DNA of 64,000 bases from Philodulcilactobacillus myokonensis (GCF_027923585.1 NZ_BRPL01000002.1:1-64000); one strand, 5' to 3'. Counted from the first letter of the stretch, positions 31,169-40,660 are shown. Notes: a model not told the origin generated them from the sequence alone. Translations and numbers: made by a program.

Positions 31169-31201
31169 ATTATACAATGATGACTTTACACAGTGATTAC
31201 A
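31169..31201 (-). promoter_or_regulatory. Promoter and WalR box of muramidase copy 1
   Basis: On the minus strand TGTAATCACTGTGTAAA (31201-31185) is a perfect TGTWAH-N5-TGTWAH box. TATAAT follows ten bases later (31174-31169). The box overlaps the -35 position, where the promoter itself is weak, as expected of an activator site for the essential WalRK cell-wall system. Confidence 0.7.
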
Positions 31202-31302
31202 TTCAGAAAAAGATTTAATTACGTTAAAATTGAAATTATTTCAACTTTAGGATGTGACTGACCTAGCAGTAATTATATTTTTAACAAGAATATTTTATAC
31301 AC

Positions 31303-31338
31303 AAAAAGAACGTAGTTTAGAAAAACTAAATTACGTTC
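31303..31338 (-). terminator. Intrinsic terminator
   Basis: GAACGTAATTTAG pairs with a near-complement and is followed by TTTTTGTG on the minus strand. It ends the copy 2 muramidase transcript, so the two muramidases have separate transcripts. Confidence 0.85.
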
Positions 31339-31363
31339 CTTTACTAATGAATTGTTTAAAAAA

Positions 31364-32629
31364 TTAACGCCAAATTGCCTTAACGCACTTCTTATTGGAA
31401 GTAAACGTCGCACCATAAGAATTAGTTGCTTTAGTCATGTTTCGATACCAATTAAATGAACTAACTTTTACGACGACACCACGTTTAAAGTGATTGACTT
31501 TTTTACCATGGTAGTAAACGTTAATTCCATTTTTAGCGGTAACCCTGAATTTCTTAATCTTATTAGAAGAATAATAATGAGCATGGATATAACGCCGTTG
31601 AGCAGCAGCCTTCCTGGCAGCCTTTTTAGAAGCTTCTTCAATTGCTTTTTGTTTAGCAATTGCTTTAGCCTTGGCTTTCTTTTTAGCTTGTTGCTTTAAC
31701 CATTCTTGGTGTTGCTTAGCAACCTGTTTAGCTTTATTGATTGCTGCTTGGTTTTTAGCATTTTGTTCTGCTTGATTATTATTACTTTGATTGTTTTGGT
31801 TCGTTTGCTGATTATTATCAGAATTATCAGAATTATTTTGGCTAGTTGAACCACTATTATTAGTATTACTTGGTTGAGTAATTTGAGTACTCTGATTATC
31901 ATCTGAACTATTACCGGTCCAATATGAAAGTGGTTTCCCCTGATCAGGAATTACAGAAGCATCAACTTCTTGTCCCAAACTAACACTTGGGTAAGAGTTA
32001 CTATACTGCCATAAATCGTAATGATATGATGGATCCGGTTCAGAATTAGGATCCGGGGTGCCATTATATGGGTATGCGGCCAACCAAAGTGTATCATAAG
32101 CATTCCGAGCATCAGCAGAAATGGCATTCGTCATGTAAGATTGATCACTATATAGGATTACAGGACGATTAGTTAATGAATGCATTGTTTGGGCCCATGC
32201 AATCGTTGCGGCACTTGGTGGATAATAAGTCCCCGTAGCATTATTTTCAACATCATTTACGTAGAATTTAGCATTTGGATCCTGATTATATAATGATTGG
32301 GCTTCATTCTGGGCTTGAGCAACTGAATTATAGGTTGCAAAGCTATAAATTCCAAATGGAATATTATACTTATTTAATTCAGCTGAATTATTCGAGAATG
32401 CATAGTTTCGATAGGTTCCCTGCTGGGCATTTAAAATATCAAAACTGGTTTCATTCTTTAAACCTTGGGCTTCATTATCACTTAAAAATCCTTGATAGTT
32501 AGAAATATCAAAAGCTGGTTTCATTGATGACATCGCAAAGGCATGGTTACCAGCTGCAAATGTAAACAACGAAACAAAGCTAATGCCGATTCCCAAAGCC
32601 ACCTTCTTCAAAGTATAATTAATCTTCAT
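31364..32629 (-). CDS. GH25 muramidase, copy 2
   Basis: A 421-residue paralogue of the downstream muramidase with the same plan: signal peptide (1-32), GH25 domain with Asp41 in AFDISNYQG and Asp126-x-Glu128 in YVNDVENNA, low-complexity linker and the same C-terminal wall domain, almost identical over its last 75 residues. The linker is quite different, with Asn/Ser/Thr then Lys/Gln/Ala, and a short insertion follows the catalytic Glu. I choose ATG 32629, eight bases after AAGGA, over an ATG three codons earlier. Confidence 0.92.
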   Translation of the reverse strand: MKINYTLKKVALGIGISFVSLFTFAAGNHAFAMSSMKPAFDISNYQGFLSDNEAQGLKNETSFDILNAQQGTYRNYAFSNNSAELNKYNIPFGIYSFATYNSVAQAQNEAQSLYNQDPNAKFYVNDVENNATGTYYPPSAATIAWAQTMHSLTNRPVILYSDQSYMTNAISADARNAYDTLWLAAYPYNGTPDPNSEPDPSYHYDLWQYSNSYPSVSLGQEVDASVIPDQGKPLSYWTGNSSDDNQSTQITQPSNTNNSGSTSQNNSDNSDNNQQTNQNNQSNNNQAEQNAKNQAAINKAKQVAKQHQEWLKQQAKKKAKAKAIAKQKAIEEASKKAARKAAAQRRYIHAHYYSSNKIKKFRVTAKNGINVYYHGKKVNHFKRGVVVKVSSFNWYRNMTKATNSYGATFTSNKKCVKAIWR

Positions 32630-32692
32630 TTGAAACATCCTTTTTTAGTTATTTTGCATTGCCATTTGCTTCATTAAATAACCACTATGGCT

Positions 32693-32725
32693 ATTATACA
32701 ATGATGACTTTACGCGGTAATTACA
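32693..32725 (-). promoter_or_regulatory. Promoter and WalR-like box of muramidase copy 2
   Basis: The same layout as copy 1: TGTAATTACCGCGTAAA (32725-32709), where the second half site carries one change from TGTWAH, then TATAAT ten bases on (32698-32693). The stretch from the box to the -10 is conserved between the copies while the leader beyond it is not. Confidence 0.6.
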
Positions 32726-32742
32726 ATTAGAAAAAGATTTAA

Positions 32743-33465
32743 TTACTTTGAAACGGAAACGGCTTTTTTAAGGACATTACTAGGATTACCAGTAATGGTA
32801 TTAACTAACTTACTATCTTGCCATTTAACGCTACTTGCACCTTCAGTACTATCTGATTGAAGTAAAATACTACCACGCTTGTTAGGGTATGGTAATGTAT
32901 GGGTTTGTAAGTATTTAACGGCTTTCTTAGCAGTTGGTAAGGCCTTGCTATTACCATTAGTGGAAACATTATTTCCGTGAACAGTAATTGACCAATCACC
33001 CATGTTGAAGTGAACGTAAACTTGACCGGCACCGTTATCTTGGGTTCCTTTAATATTATAACCTAAGTTAACTGGTTGGCCACCCATGTCACCCTGGTAG
33101 TTGATTTGTTTTTCAGCTTCAGAAGCACTGGCGTACTTTTGAGTAGCAACGAATGAAGCTTGTTTGGCCTTTTTAGCACTCTTAGCTTCATTCGTTTTAT
33201 TAGACGGTTTCATGCTAGCCTTGTCACTTTGTGAATCAGATTTTGATGAATTTTGTGAACTACTTTTAGCATTATTTGAATTTGATGAATTAGAACTACT
33301 ACTAGCATCAGAATTAGAACTATTGCTAGAACTAACACTTGAGCTTTGACTACTACTACTTGGTTTCATAGAACTGTTACCCTGGCTGCTATTGCTTTGA
33401 CTTCCACAACCAGTTAAAACTAAGCCGATCACAACGAAAGGCAATAATTTCTTCAATGTTTTCAT
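32743..33465 (-). CDS. Lipoprotein with Ser/Asn-rich stalk
   Basis: A 240-residue surface lipoprotein. The lipobox LVLTGC puts the lipidated Cys at residue 20. A stalk of Ser, Asn and Lys spans about residues 22-100, and a compact domain of about 135 residues follows (starting ASFVATQKYASASEAEKQ). The domain resembles small lactobacillar surface domains of unknown role. GGAG lies about ten bases before ATG. No terminator is evident between it and the muramidase promoter. Confidence 0.8.
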   Translation of the reverse strand: MKTLKKLLPFVVIGLVLTGCGSQSNSSQGNSSMKPSSSSQSSSVSSSNSSNSDASSSSNSSNSNNAKSSSQNSSKSDSQSDKASMKPSNKTNEAKSAKKAKQASFVATQKYASASEAEKQINYQGDMGGQPVNLGYNIKGTQDNGAGQVYVHFNMGDWSITVHGNNVSTNGNSKALPTAKKAVKYLQTHTLPYPNKRGSILLQSDSTEGASSVKWQDSKLVNTITGNPSNVLKKAVSVSK

Positions 33466-33516
33466 TTATTTATAAACTCCTTTTTTAAATCTATCCTGAG
33501 TATAACAAATTTTCAC

Positions 33517-34311
33517 TTAATCATCAGACAATTTATTGTAAATGATAGCAATTAGATAAATAATTCCTTCAATCGATGCGATGAAGAAACTGACGGGCCA
33601 GTTAGTTGTATAGCTAAGGTATAACCCGAACCAGGTTCCGAATAAAGAAAATAGGAACGTTAACGTCATCATCCCAAAAATTGTATGTGAAAAGTACTGT
33701 GCTGCTGAAGCGGGGACGGTAAGTAATGCAAAAATCAAAAGTGATCCAACCACCTGGGCAGTTACACTAACAGTTGAAGCTAATAAAATCAAGAAAGCAA
33801 TTGAAATCATTGTATTATAGCTTGCATTATAACTCGAACCCACGCTATCAAATGAATTATAAGCCAATTTACGGTACATTAAAAGGACAATGATAATGAT
33901 GAAAATACTAAGTGAAATGAGCATTTTGACATCATTAAAATCAATTCCGACGATACTACCAAATAAAATGCTGGTGGCATAACTGGATTGACTGTTGGCA
34001 AGCGATAGGAATAAGATTCCTAAACCAATGAAGACCGCTGAGAAGACACTAATTGATGATTCACGGCGGCTCATTCGATTCCCAACGGTTCCAATCATTA
34101 ATGAACTAATAATTGTGAACAATAGCATCCCTAAAATGGGTGAAATTCCAGCAAAAACACCGAATGCAGCTCCTGAAAATCCAATTTCTGACAGTGTATG
34201 GGTGAAGAATGAAGTCTTTCTAGCAACAACGAAAACTCCCATTAATCCACATAAAATGGAAATAAAGAAACTGGCAACAAAAGCATACTGCATAAACGCA
34301 TAACTTAACAT
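33517..34311 (-). CDS. Metal ABC transporter permease (ZnuB-like)
   Basis: A 264-residue inner-membrane permease with eight or so helices of the ABC-3 family that carries zinc or manganese. The family motif GLMGVFVVARKTSFFTHTLS and SEIGFSGAAFGVF are near the N-terminus. It overlaps the ATPase stop by one base and is the last gene of the binding protein, ATPase, permease operon. Confidence 0.92.
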   Translation of the reverse strand: MLSYAFMQYAFVASFFISILCGLMGVFVVARKTSFFTHTLSEIGFSGAAFGVFAGISPILGMLLFTIISSLMIGTVGNRMSRRESSISVFSAVFIGLGILFLSLANSQSSYATSILFGSIVGIDFNDVKMLISLSIFIIIIVLLMYRKLAYNSFDSVGSSYNASYNTMISIAFLILLASTVSVTAQVVGSLLIFALLTVPASAAQYFSHTIFGMMTLTFLFSLFGTWFGLYLSYTTNWPVSFFIASIEGIIYLIAIIYNKLSDD

Positions 34312-34964
34312 TAATCCTGACCCCCAATCCTGTTCATCGTTCCTCTATGATCAGCAATGTGTAAGTTATAATCACCAAATTGTTGAACCAATCCGGGATC
34401 GTGGGTAATAAACATGACTGCTAGGTGGTTCTTTTTAATGATGGATTTTACCAGTTTCAATAAATCAACTTTAGCATATTTATCCAAACTGGCGGTCGTT
34501 TCATCCATAATTAATAACCGGGGTTGACTTGCTAATGCCTGAGCAAAGTAAACCCTTTGCTGTTCACCACCGGATGCTTTGCCAAGTGGTTCTTTTTTAA
34601 TCTTGCTTAAATCGGTTGATTGAATGATGGCATCAATCTGACGCCGTTCTTTCATACTGAGCCATGGCAGAAATTTATTTTGCAGGCCTAATCCAATAAA
34701 ATTTTTGATGCTTAAAGCATAATCATCATCAATATTCCGAAATTGGGGAATGTATTTAATCTGATTGCGCTTGATTTTAAAATCAACGTGATCCTTCTGA
34801 TGATAATCCTTTAAAAGCGTTTTGATTAGGGTTGTTTTACCAACCCCGTTTTCACCTGTGACACACGTTAATGAATTGCTGTATATATCAAACGAAAGGT
34901 TGGAAATCAAACTACGATTTTCAACCTCGACGTTTAATCCTTTAACTGATAGAATTTTGCTCAT
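34311..34964 (-). CDS. Metal ABC transporter ATPase (ZnuC-like)
   Basis: A 217-residue ATPase for the Zn/Mn importer. Walker A is VTGENGVGKTTL, the signature is KASGGEQQRV, Walker B is LLIMDETTASLD and the switch His is in MFITHDP. It lies between binding protein and permease genes with overlaps of four and one bases, so translation is coupled through the operon. Confidence 0.93.
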   Translation of the reverse strand: MSKILSVKGLNVEVENRSLISNLSFDIYSNSLTCVTGENGVGKTTLIKTLLKDYHQKDHVDFKIKRNQIKYIPQFRNIDDDYALSIKNFIGLGLQNKFLPWLSMKERRQIDAIIQSTDLSKIKKEPLGKASGGEQQRVYFAQALASQPRLLIMDETTASLDKYAKVDLLKLVKSIIKKNHLAVMFITHDPGLVQQFGDYNLHIADHRGTMNRIGGQD

Positions 34965-35848
34965 TTAGTTTCTGACCTCTGAATCTTTGCTAATTGATTG
35001 TATTGAGACATCATCCATTGTTGATAATTCATCCCTCTAGGCATACTTTCAGTAACCTTTAATACTGGAATGTGCTTCTGAGCAGCTAAATCTGATAGAT
35101 GGTTAACGACCTTATCATCTGTCTGGATATTTTTAACAAAGAAAGCAATCTTGTGGTGATTGATATCGTTTTGAATGCCCTTAATTTCTGAAGGAGTTGG
35201 ATCAGCCTCTTTTTCAATGGCCTTGGCAAATCCACTATCATTTACTTGGTAACCCATTTCCTGTAAAGCATAGTCAAAGACCGGTTCGCTGACGTCAACA
35301 ACTGACTTCTTGCGATTCTGCTTCAATTGAGCGATCTTCTTATGAATTGGCTTCAATGAGTTAATGTACTTTTTAGCATTGGCTTTGAATTGAGCCTTAT
35401 GCTTTGGATCCTGTTTACCAAATTTATCTGCTAATGTATTTGCTAATTTAACCATTGTTTGGCTATTATACCATATATGAGGATTATCGTTGTCCCCCTT
35501 CCCCATTAGTTTACCAACATTAACTGAATCATTGTTGGAATTATTAAGCATTTTATTAATCCAAGTATCATAGCCAATCCCGTTATAAATAACATCCTTA
35601 GACTTGGCAACTGATTCTGATACTTGTGGGGTTGGTGTGTAACTATGTGGATCAACATCAGGATTATTAATAATTGAATGAACAGTCCCATATTTTCCTA
35701 GAACTGATTGAGCTGTATTTCCATAAAAATCAATTGATGATGTAACGTTAATTCCCTTATTTTTAGCAGATTTACTACTACAGCCAGTCAAAATTAAGAT
35801 TGACAGGACGGCTAAAGCAAGAATTTTTAAACCTAAATGTTTCTTCAA
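34961..35848 (-). CDS. Metal ABC transporter binding lipoprotein (ZnuA-like)
   Basis: A 295-residue cluster 9 solute-binding protein. The lipobox LILTGC gives the anchored Cys. Likely metal ligands are His in VDPHSYTP, His in NPHIWYN and Glu in VSEPVFDY. A Glu at the third site is more usual for manganese binders than for zinc binders, and the His-rich loop of zinc proteins is absent, so metal choice is open. CAGGAG lies nine bases before a TTG at 35848, my chosen start. A GTG nine codons earlier has no site. Confidence 0.88.
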   Translation of the reverse strand: MKKHLGLKILALAVLSILILTGCSSKSAKNKGINVTSSIDFYGNTAQSVLGKYGTVHSIINNPDVDPHSYTPTPQVSESVAKSKDVIYNGIGYDTWINKMLNNSNNDSVNVGKLMGKGDNDNPHIWYNSQTMVKLANTLADKFGKQDPKHKAQFKANAKKYINSLKPIHKKIAQLKQNRKKSVVDVSEPVFDYALQEMGYQVNDSGFAKAIEKEADPTPSEIKGIQNDINHHKIAFFVKNIQTDDKVVNHLSDLAAQKHIPVLKVTESMPRGMNYQQWMMSQYNQLAKIQRSETK

Positions 35849-36075
35849 AATAAACATCTCCTGAAAATTTTTCACTTATTACTTAATCTGAAATTATTTA
35901 ATCGATTAACGATCAGTTCAAGAATCATTCATTATTAATCCCTCTGTTTTTAACCATCTTCTTTTATTTTTTAATTTGGTTACTAAAAGTTAGTTTCTTT
36001 TATCAAATGTATTGTACTATAATTTAAGGCATAATAACAAAAATAATATATATTAATTATTAAGGAATGACTGAT

Positions 36076-36936
36076 GTGGAAAAATTAACTCATTTTAAAG
36101 ATGCCCCGTTGATTATTTGGATTTTAAGAATCCTACTACTAATCAGCGTTATCATGGTAATTATCATTAAAATCAGTAGTTATCTAAGTGAACCGCGTGT
36201 GATTGCGCAATCTGTTAATTTACGGACAAATCCTAACCCACAATCTAAAATTATTAATCAAATTCCCCATAACACGCGAATTAAAGTCATTCAGAAAGAT
36301 AATACGACCAAATGGTGGTATATCAAAGATGGCAAACAGAAGGGCTGGATTGCCGCTTGGCTTTTGAAGAATGAAGATTACAATTCTAAAAAAGCTTCTA
36401 ACATCTCTGAAGCAACCATCGTTTTAGACCCTGGTCATGGTGGAAATGACTCAGGAACCCTATCACAAGACGGTAAGATGGAAAAGACTTATACCTTACC
36501 AGTTGCTAAAAAAGTTTTGCAATTAATTAAAGCTCAAAATTCAAGAGTCATCATCTCTAGAACCAGTGATCAATCGGTTAGTTTAGGAGCAAGAACAAGG
36601 TTGTCAAATCAAAATCACGCCAACGTCTTTATTAGCTTTCATTTTAATTCATCGGAAATTGACGAAGGTGATAACGGCTATGAGGTCTTTAAAGACCATG
36701 ACAATGCAAATCGATTGGCCAATCAATTAGACTCAGGCTTCAGCGACTTACCATTAAATAACCGTGGTGTTGATATTGGTAATTACTACGTTTTGCGTGA
36801 AAATACCCAACCAGCCGTTCTAATTGAAATGGGCTTCATGAATAATCCCAGTGACTTTGAGCATATCAAAAGTAATGATTATCAGCAAAAAGTTGCTGAT
36901 GACGTTGAACAATCGCTACAAAAATATTTTAAATAA
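36076..36936 (+). CDS. N-acetylmuramoyl-L-alanine amidase with SH3b domain
   Basis: A 286-residue membrane-anchored wall hydrolase. After one N-terminal helix (about residues 13-34) comes a bacterial SH3 domain (SVNLRTNPNPQSKII), then an Amidase_3 domain that cuts the bond between muramic acid and L-Ala. Zinc ligands and catalytic residues are visible: His in LDPGHGGNDSG, Glu in KMEKTYTL, His in SFHFNSS and Glu in VLIEMGFMNN. The GTG at 36076 is nine bases past TAAGGA. An ATG at 36067 abuts that site too closely. Confidence 0.9.
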   Translation: MEKLTHFKDAPLIIWILRILLLISVIMVIIIKISSYLSEPRVIAQSVNLRTNPNPQSKIINQIPHNTRIKVIQKDNTTKWWYIKDGKQKGWIAAWLLKNEDYNSKKASNISEATIVLDPGHGGNDSGTLSQDGKMEKTYTLPVAKKVLQLIKAQNSRVIISRTSDQSVSLGARTRLSNQNHANVFISFHFNSSEIDEGDNGYEVFKDHDNANRLANQLDSGFSDLPLNNRGVDIGNYYVLRENTQPAVLIEMGFMNNPSDFEHIKSNDYQQKVADDVEQSLQKYFK

Positions 36937-36941
36937 TAATC

Positions 36942-36974
36942 AAAATTCTCGGAATTAAATCCGGGAATTTTTTA
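36942..36974. terminator. Bidirectional terminator
   Basis: The 11-bp stem AAATTCTCGGA / TCCGGGAATTT (one G-U pair) is flanked by an A-run and a T-run. It lies between the converging amidase and menA genes and touches the last bases of menA. Confidence 0.85.
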
Positions 36975-37883
36975 ATATCCAAACATGTTTTTAAGCACCA
37001 GAGCAATCAAAGTTAATAGCAATAAGTCCAAAGTATTTTTAATCGTTAAAACAAACGTCTTTGCTTTTAAATGAACTTTGAAAAATTTCTTAGTCCGCAG
37101 CCAGATGAATGGAATTGCTAACAACGTGATGAGCATGATTGCTGGAAGATAATTTAAAATTACTGCCATAATTAAGGTAATGTACATCAAAACATAGTTA
37201 AATCCGTACAACTTAAGTGAATTGAATTGACCGATGTAAGTCACAATCGTTTTTCGCCTTAAACTAAAATCTTCTTTAAGATCACAGATATTATTAGCCA
37301 GCATAATATTGGCAAGGGCAAGGATTGGCATGCCAGATGCGAGCAGAGCACTACCAAAAAATGATAAGTGAAAATCACTAGTGGGTACATTAATCATGAT
37401 ATAAGCATAGATCACACCCAATCCCATTGTCATACCTGATACGATTTCACCAAAAGGAGTAGTTGAAATTGGCAGGGGTCCAGCATCATAAAAATATGCA
37501 ATCGCACAACCCAGTAGGCCAATGATTAATAGCCACATCGTCGTTTCAAACAGCAGGATAATACCAATCAGAACGACCAAAAATAATAATGAACCGTCAA
37601 TAACGATCGCCATTTTTTCAGAAATTTCATTATTACCCAGGACGTTGACGTGATCAAAAAATTCAGTGACGTGCAATTTTCCTGCCCTGCGATGATCAGC
37701 AATACTATCAGTCGTATTCGCAAACATTTGTAAGCACAACACCGCAATAAAGAATAGCAACGAGAGCAGCGGATGAATTTCAAACGATTGATATTGTACA
37801 AAAATAATTCCAAACAGAAGTGGTAAAAAAGTTGCCACAAGTGATTTAGCATTAACTAAATCCAAAAAAGATTTGATTGACAT
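36972..37883 (-). CDS. menA: 1,4-dihydroxy-2-naphthoate polyprenyltransferase
   Basis: A 303-residue membrane prenyltransferase of the UbiA family with about eight helices. It joins a polyprenyl chain to dihydroxynaphthoate to make demethylmenaquinone. The first Asp-rich motif reads NTTDSIADHRRAG, a MenA variant, and the second is NNICDLKEDFSLRRKT. No other men genes are in the window. With the polyprenyl synthase at 45175 and the bd oxidase between them, it suggests quinone made from an imported naphthoate precursor, as known in several lactobacilli. Confidence 0.9.
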   Translation of the reverse strand: MSIKSFLDLVNAKSLVATFLPLLFGIIFVQYQSFEIHPLLSLLFFIAVLCLQMFANTTDSIADHRRAGKLHVTEFFDHVNVLGNNEISEKMAIVIDGSLLFLVVLIGIILLFETTMWLLIIGLLGCAIAYFYDAGPLPISTTPFGEIVSGMTMGLGVIYAYIMINVPTSDFHLSFFGSALLASGMPILALANIMLANNICDLKEDFSLRRKTIVTYIGQFNSLKLYGFNYVLMYITLIMAVILNYLPAIMLITLLAIPFIWLRTKKFFKVHLKAKTFVLTIKNTLDLLLLTLIALVLKNMFGY

Positions 37884-37954
37884 AAAATTAACTTCCTCAT
37901 TTCGATTTCATTTCTAATTATAAGCCGCTTTTATCATTATGACACGCTTACACA

Positions 37955-38000
37955 TTGCCCTTTTCGATTCATCGTATTATGATATATGTAAGGGCTTTCA
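37955..38000 (+). promoter_or_regulatory. Promoter of ndh-cyd operon with cre-like site
   Basis: TTGCCC (37955-37960), 17 bases, TATGAT (37978-37983). Just behind it TGTAAGGGCTTTCA (37987-38000) matches the CcpA cre consensus at 13 of 14 positions and would cover the transcription start. Carbon repression of respiration genes is inference. No Rex-type TTGTGA palindrome was seen. Confidence 0.55.
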
Positions 38001-38028
38001 AATAAACCGTTAAAGAGGAAGTAATCAA

Positions 38029-39204
38029 ATGAATCAAATTTTAATCTTAGGTGGCGGTTTTGCTGGATTACGTGCTTGCAAGCTACTTGCTAAAAATAAA
38101 TTAAATTTAAACGTAACCCTTATTAATCAAAACACATACCATTATAATTCAACCGCATTACATACGGTTGCTGCTGGAACTAATTTACCTGCTAATGTTG
38201 AAATGAACATTCAAGATTTAATTAGCCCTAAAATTAATTTTATTCAAGATCAAGTAACAGACATTGATCATCAAAAACAAGTGGTGATACTCAAAAATCA
38301 TTCTGCAATGAAGTATGACTACTTATTCAACGCCCTGGGCTTTGAACCAGAAACTTTTGGCACCCCTGGCGTAGAAGAGAATGCACTTCAAATTGCCAAC
38401 GTTAACACATGCGTTAACGATTACAATATTATTCGAAACCGGCTTCAAAAATATGCGGATGACAAGGATCCTAAATACATTTCGATGGCCGTAATTGGTG
38501 GTGGCTTCACTAGTATTGAACTTTTAGGTGAATTAACCTACCAGATTCCAAGATGGGCCCAAAAATACCATTTTAATCCAAAAGATTTTAAATTATACTG
38601 CATTGCCCCTAGTTTCCTACCAATGTTTGATTCCAAATTAGATCGATATGCTAAGAATTTCCTCGTGAAACACGGAGTCCAATTTATTACCGGTGGCCTT
38701 GCCAAACGGGTCAGCAATGATGGCGTTTATTATGGCGACGATAATAAATTTATTCAAGCTAAAACTGTCTTTTGGGGTGCCGGAGTTCAGGGTAACCACT
38801 TGATTAAAGATACTGGATATGATCAGCATCGCAATCGGGTTGCCGTAAATAACCAAATGATTCCCAAAGCCTTTCCAAATGAATACTTGATTGGTGATGT
38901 TTCAGCCGTTTTAAATCCAGCTAACCAGCGAATGTATCCCACCACCGGTCAGATTTCCACTCGTGAAGCTGATATCGCGGTTGATAATTTTATTGCCCGT
39001 TTAAATCATAAAAAAGGCACACCGTTTACCTATCAATCACTTGGGACGGCATGTTCACTCGGTCCTAAAACGGGAATTGCAGAAGTTAACATGTTTCACC
39101 ATACCTTTAAATTTAAAGGTTGGATGGTACCATTTATGAAACACTTTATTAATCAGCGAACCGCATTTGAAATCTCCGGTTTAAAAGCCGCACTTCAAGA
39201 ATAG
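38029..39204 (+). CDS. ndh: Type II NADH dehydrogenase
   Basis: A 391-residue FAD-dependent, non-proton-pumping NADH:quinone oxidoreductase on the inner face of the membrane. The FAD loop is ILILGGGFAGLRACK at the N-terminus, the NADH loop is AVIGGGFTSIELLGE near residue 160 and the second FAD motif is YLIGDVSAVL. It feeds electrons into menaquinone for the bd oxidase encoded next. AGAGGAAG lies before ATG. CydA follows after 16 bases, so ndh is the first gene of the operon. Confidence 0.92.
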   Translation: MNQILILGGGFAGLRACKLLAKNKLNLNVTLINQNTYHYNSTALHTVAAGTNLPANVEMNIQDLISPKINFIQDQVTDIDHQKQVVILKNHSAMKYDYLFNALGFEPETFGTPGVEENALQIANVNTCVNDYNIIRNRLQKYADDKDPKYISMAVIGGGFTSIELLGELTYQIPRWAQKYHFNPKDFKLYCIAPSFLPMFDSKLDRYAKNFLVKHGVQFITGGLAKRVSNDGVYYGDDNKFIQAKTVFWGAGVQGNHLIKDTGYDQHRNRVAVNNQMIPKAFPNEYLIGDVSAVLNPANQRMYPTTGQISTREADIAVDNFIARLNHKKGTPFTYQSLGTACSLGPKTGIAEVNMFHHTFKFKGWMVPFMKHFINQRTAFEISGLKAALQE

Positions 39205-39220
39205 AAGGGAAGTTTAGATA

Positions 39221-40660
39221 ATGTTAGATTTTGGAATGAGTGTTTTACCACTTGCTCGTTTCCAATTTGCAATGACCACGATTTTTCACTTCTTCTTTGT
39301 TCCAATGTCAATTGGACTATCGCTTGTCGTTGCCGTCATGGAAACCATGTACGTCATTAAGAAACAAAAAATTTATCAAAATATGGCTAAATTCTGGGGT
39401 AAAATTTTCCTATTGAGTTTTGCCGTCGGGGTCGTTACCGGTTTAATCCAAGAATTTCAATTTGGAATGAACTGGTCCGAATATTCCCGTTTTATGGGTG
39501 ATATTTTTGGAGCACCGCTTGCCATTGAAGCTTTGTTGGCATTCTTCCTTGAGTCAACATTCATTGGCGTTTGGATGTTCACTTGGGATCGTTTCAAACC
39601 ATTTTGGCACGCCGTCATGATCTGGATGGTCTTCTTGGGTTCATCCATCTCAGCCCTCTGGATTTTAACTGCCAATTCATTCATGCAGCATCCCGTCGGT
39701 TTCAAGATTTCTAGTGCCACCGGCCGCGCTCAAATGACCAGCTTTAAAGCATTATTAACGAATCCACAATTATGGTACGAATTTCCCCATGTCGTCTTTG
39801 GTGCCTTTGTCACCGGTGCTTTCATCATGGCCGGGATGTCAGCCTGGATGATTTTTAGAAAACAATCAACTGAATTCTTCAGAAAATCAATGCGAATTGG
39901 CTTAGTCATTGGTTTCATTGCATGCCTAGGATCCGCCGCTTCCGGTGATCTACAGACACGCTACGTTATGAATGAACAACCAATGAAATTCGGTGCCACT
40001 GAAGGAATTTATAACAAGACTGCTGACCCAGCACCATGGGCAATTTTTCAATTAACCAATCCAACTAAAAAAACTGCCAACGCTAAGATTGAAGTTCCGG
40101 ATATGTTAAGTATTCTTGCTTACCATCGATTAAATGCTTCCGTTAAAGGAATGAACGAAGCTAATACGAGCTTACATCAAAAGTATGACCATCAATTCGG
40201 TAAGAAAATGAACTATTACGTTCCAGTTAACACCCTCTTCTTCGCCTTTCGAACCATGGCAGCCGGCTTTGGTGCTTTAGCTGGCCTTGCCGTTCTTGGA
40301 CTCTGGTTCTCAAGGAAGCGCAAGAATACGATTGGCAAACAAAGATGGCTCACCATTTTACTTTCAATTGCAACCTTTGGACCATTTATCGTTAATACCA
40401 GTGGCTGGCTAATTACTGAACTTGGCCGTGATCCATGGGTCGTATATGGATTACTACCAATTTCAGCTGCCGTCTCACCAAGTACGAGTGCTGCTGCTGT
40501 TTTATTCACTAATATCGTTTACTTCTTATTATTCTTAGCATTAGCTAGTTTCATGTTCTTCTATGCCAAAAAGGCATTGTACAAGGGTCCCGAATCAGTT
40601 GATGACACTCCTGATCAAAAGACAGAGGATCCATTTTCTAAGGAGGCCTTTTCAAAATGA
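39221..40660 (+). CDS. cydA: Cytochrome bd oxidase subunit I
   Basis: The 479-residue haem-bearing subunit of the quinol oxidase, with about nine helices. ARFQFAMTTIFHFFFVPMSIG carries the His that ligates haem near the N-terminus, and the conserved GRDPWVVYG (GRQPW-like) block is near residue 400. The Q-loop is short, as in Gram-positive enzymes. Haem must be imported, since no haem synthesis genes are here. AAGGGAAG precedes ATG, and the gene overlaps cydB by four bases. Confidence 0.96.
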   Translation: MLDFGMSVLPLARFQFAMTTIFHFFFVPMSIGLSLVVAVMETMYVIKKQKIYQNMAKFWGKIFLLSFAVGVVTGLIQEFQFGMNWSEYSRFMGDIFGAPLAIEALLAFFLESTFIGVWMFTWDRFKPFWHAVMIWMVFLGSSISALWILTANSFMQHPVGFKISSATGRAQMTSFKALLTNPQLWYEFPHVVFGAFVTGAFIMAGMSAWMIFRKQSTEFFRKSMRIGLVIGFIACLGSAASGDLQTRYVMNEQPMKFGATEGIYNKTADPAPWAIFQLTNPTKKTANAKIEVPDMLSILAYHRLNASVKGMNEANTSLHQKYDHQFGKKMNYYVPVNTLFFAFRTMAAGFGALAGLAVLGLWFSRKRKNTIGKQRWLTILLSIATFGPFIVNTSGWLITELGRDPWVVYGLLPISAAVSPSTSAAAVLFTNIVYFLLFLALASFMFFYAKKALYKGPESVDDTPDQKTEDPFSKEAFSK

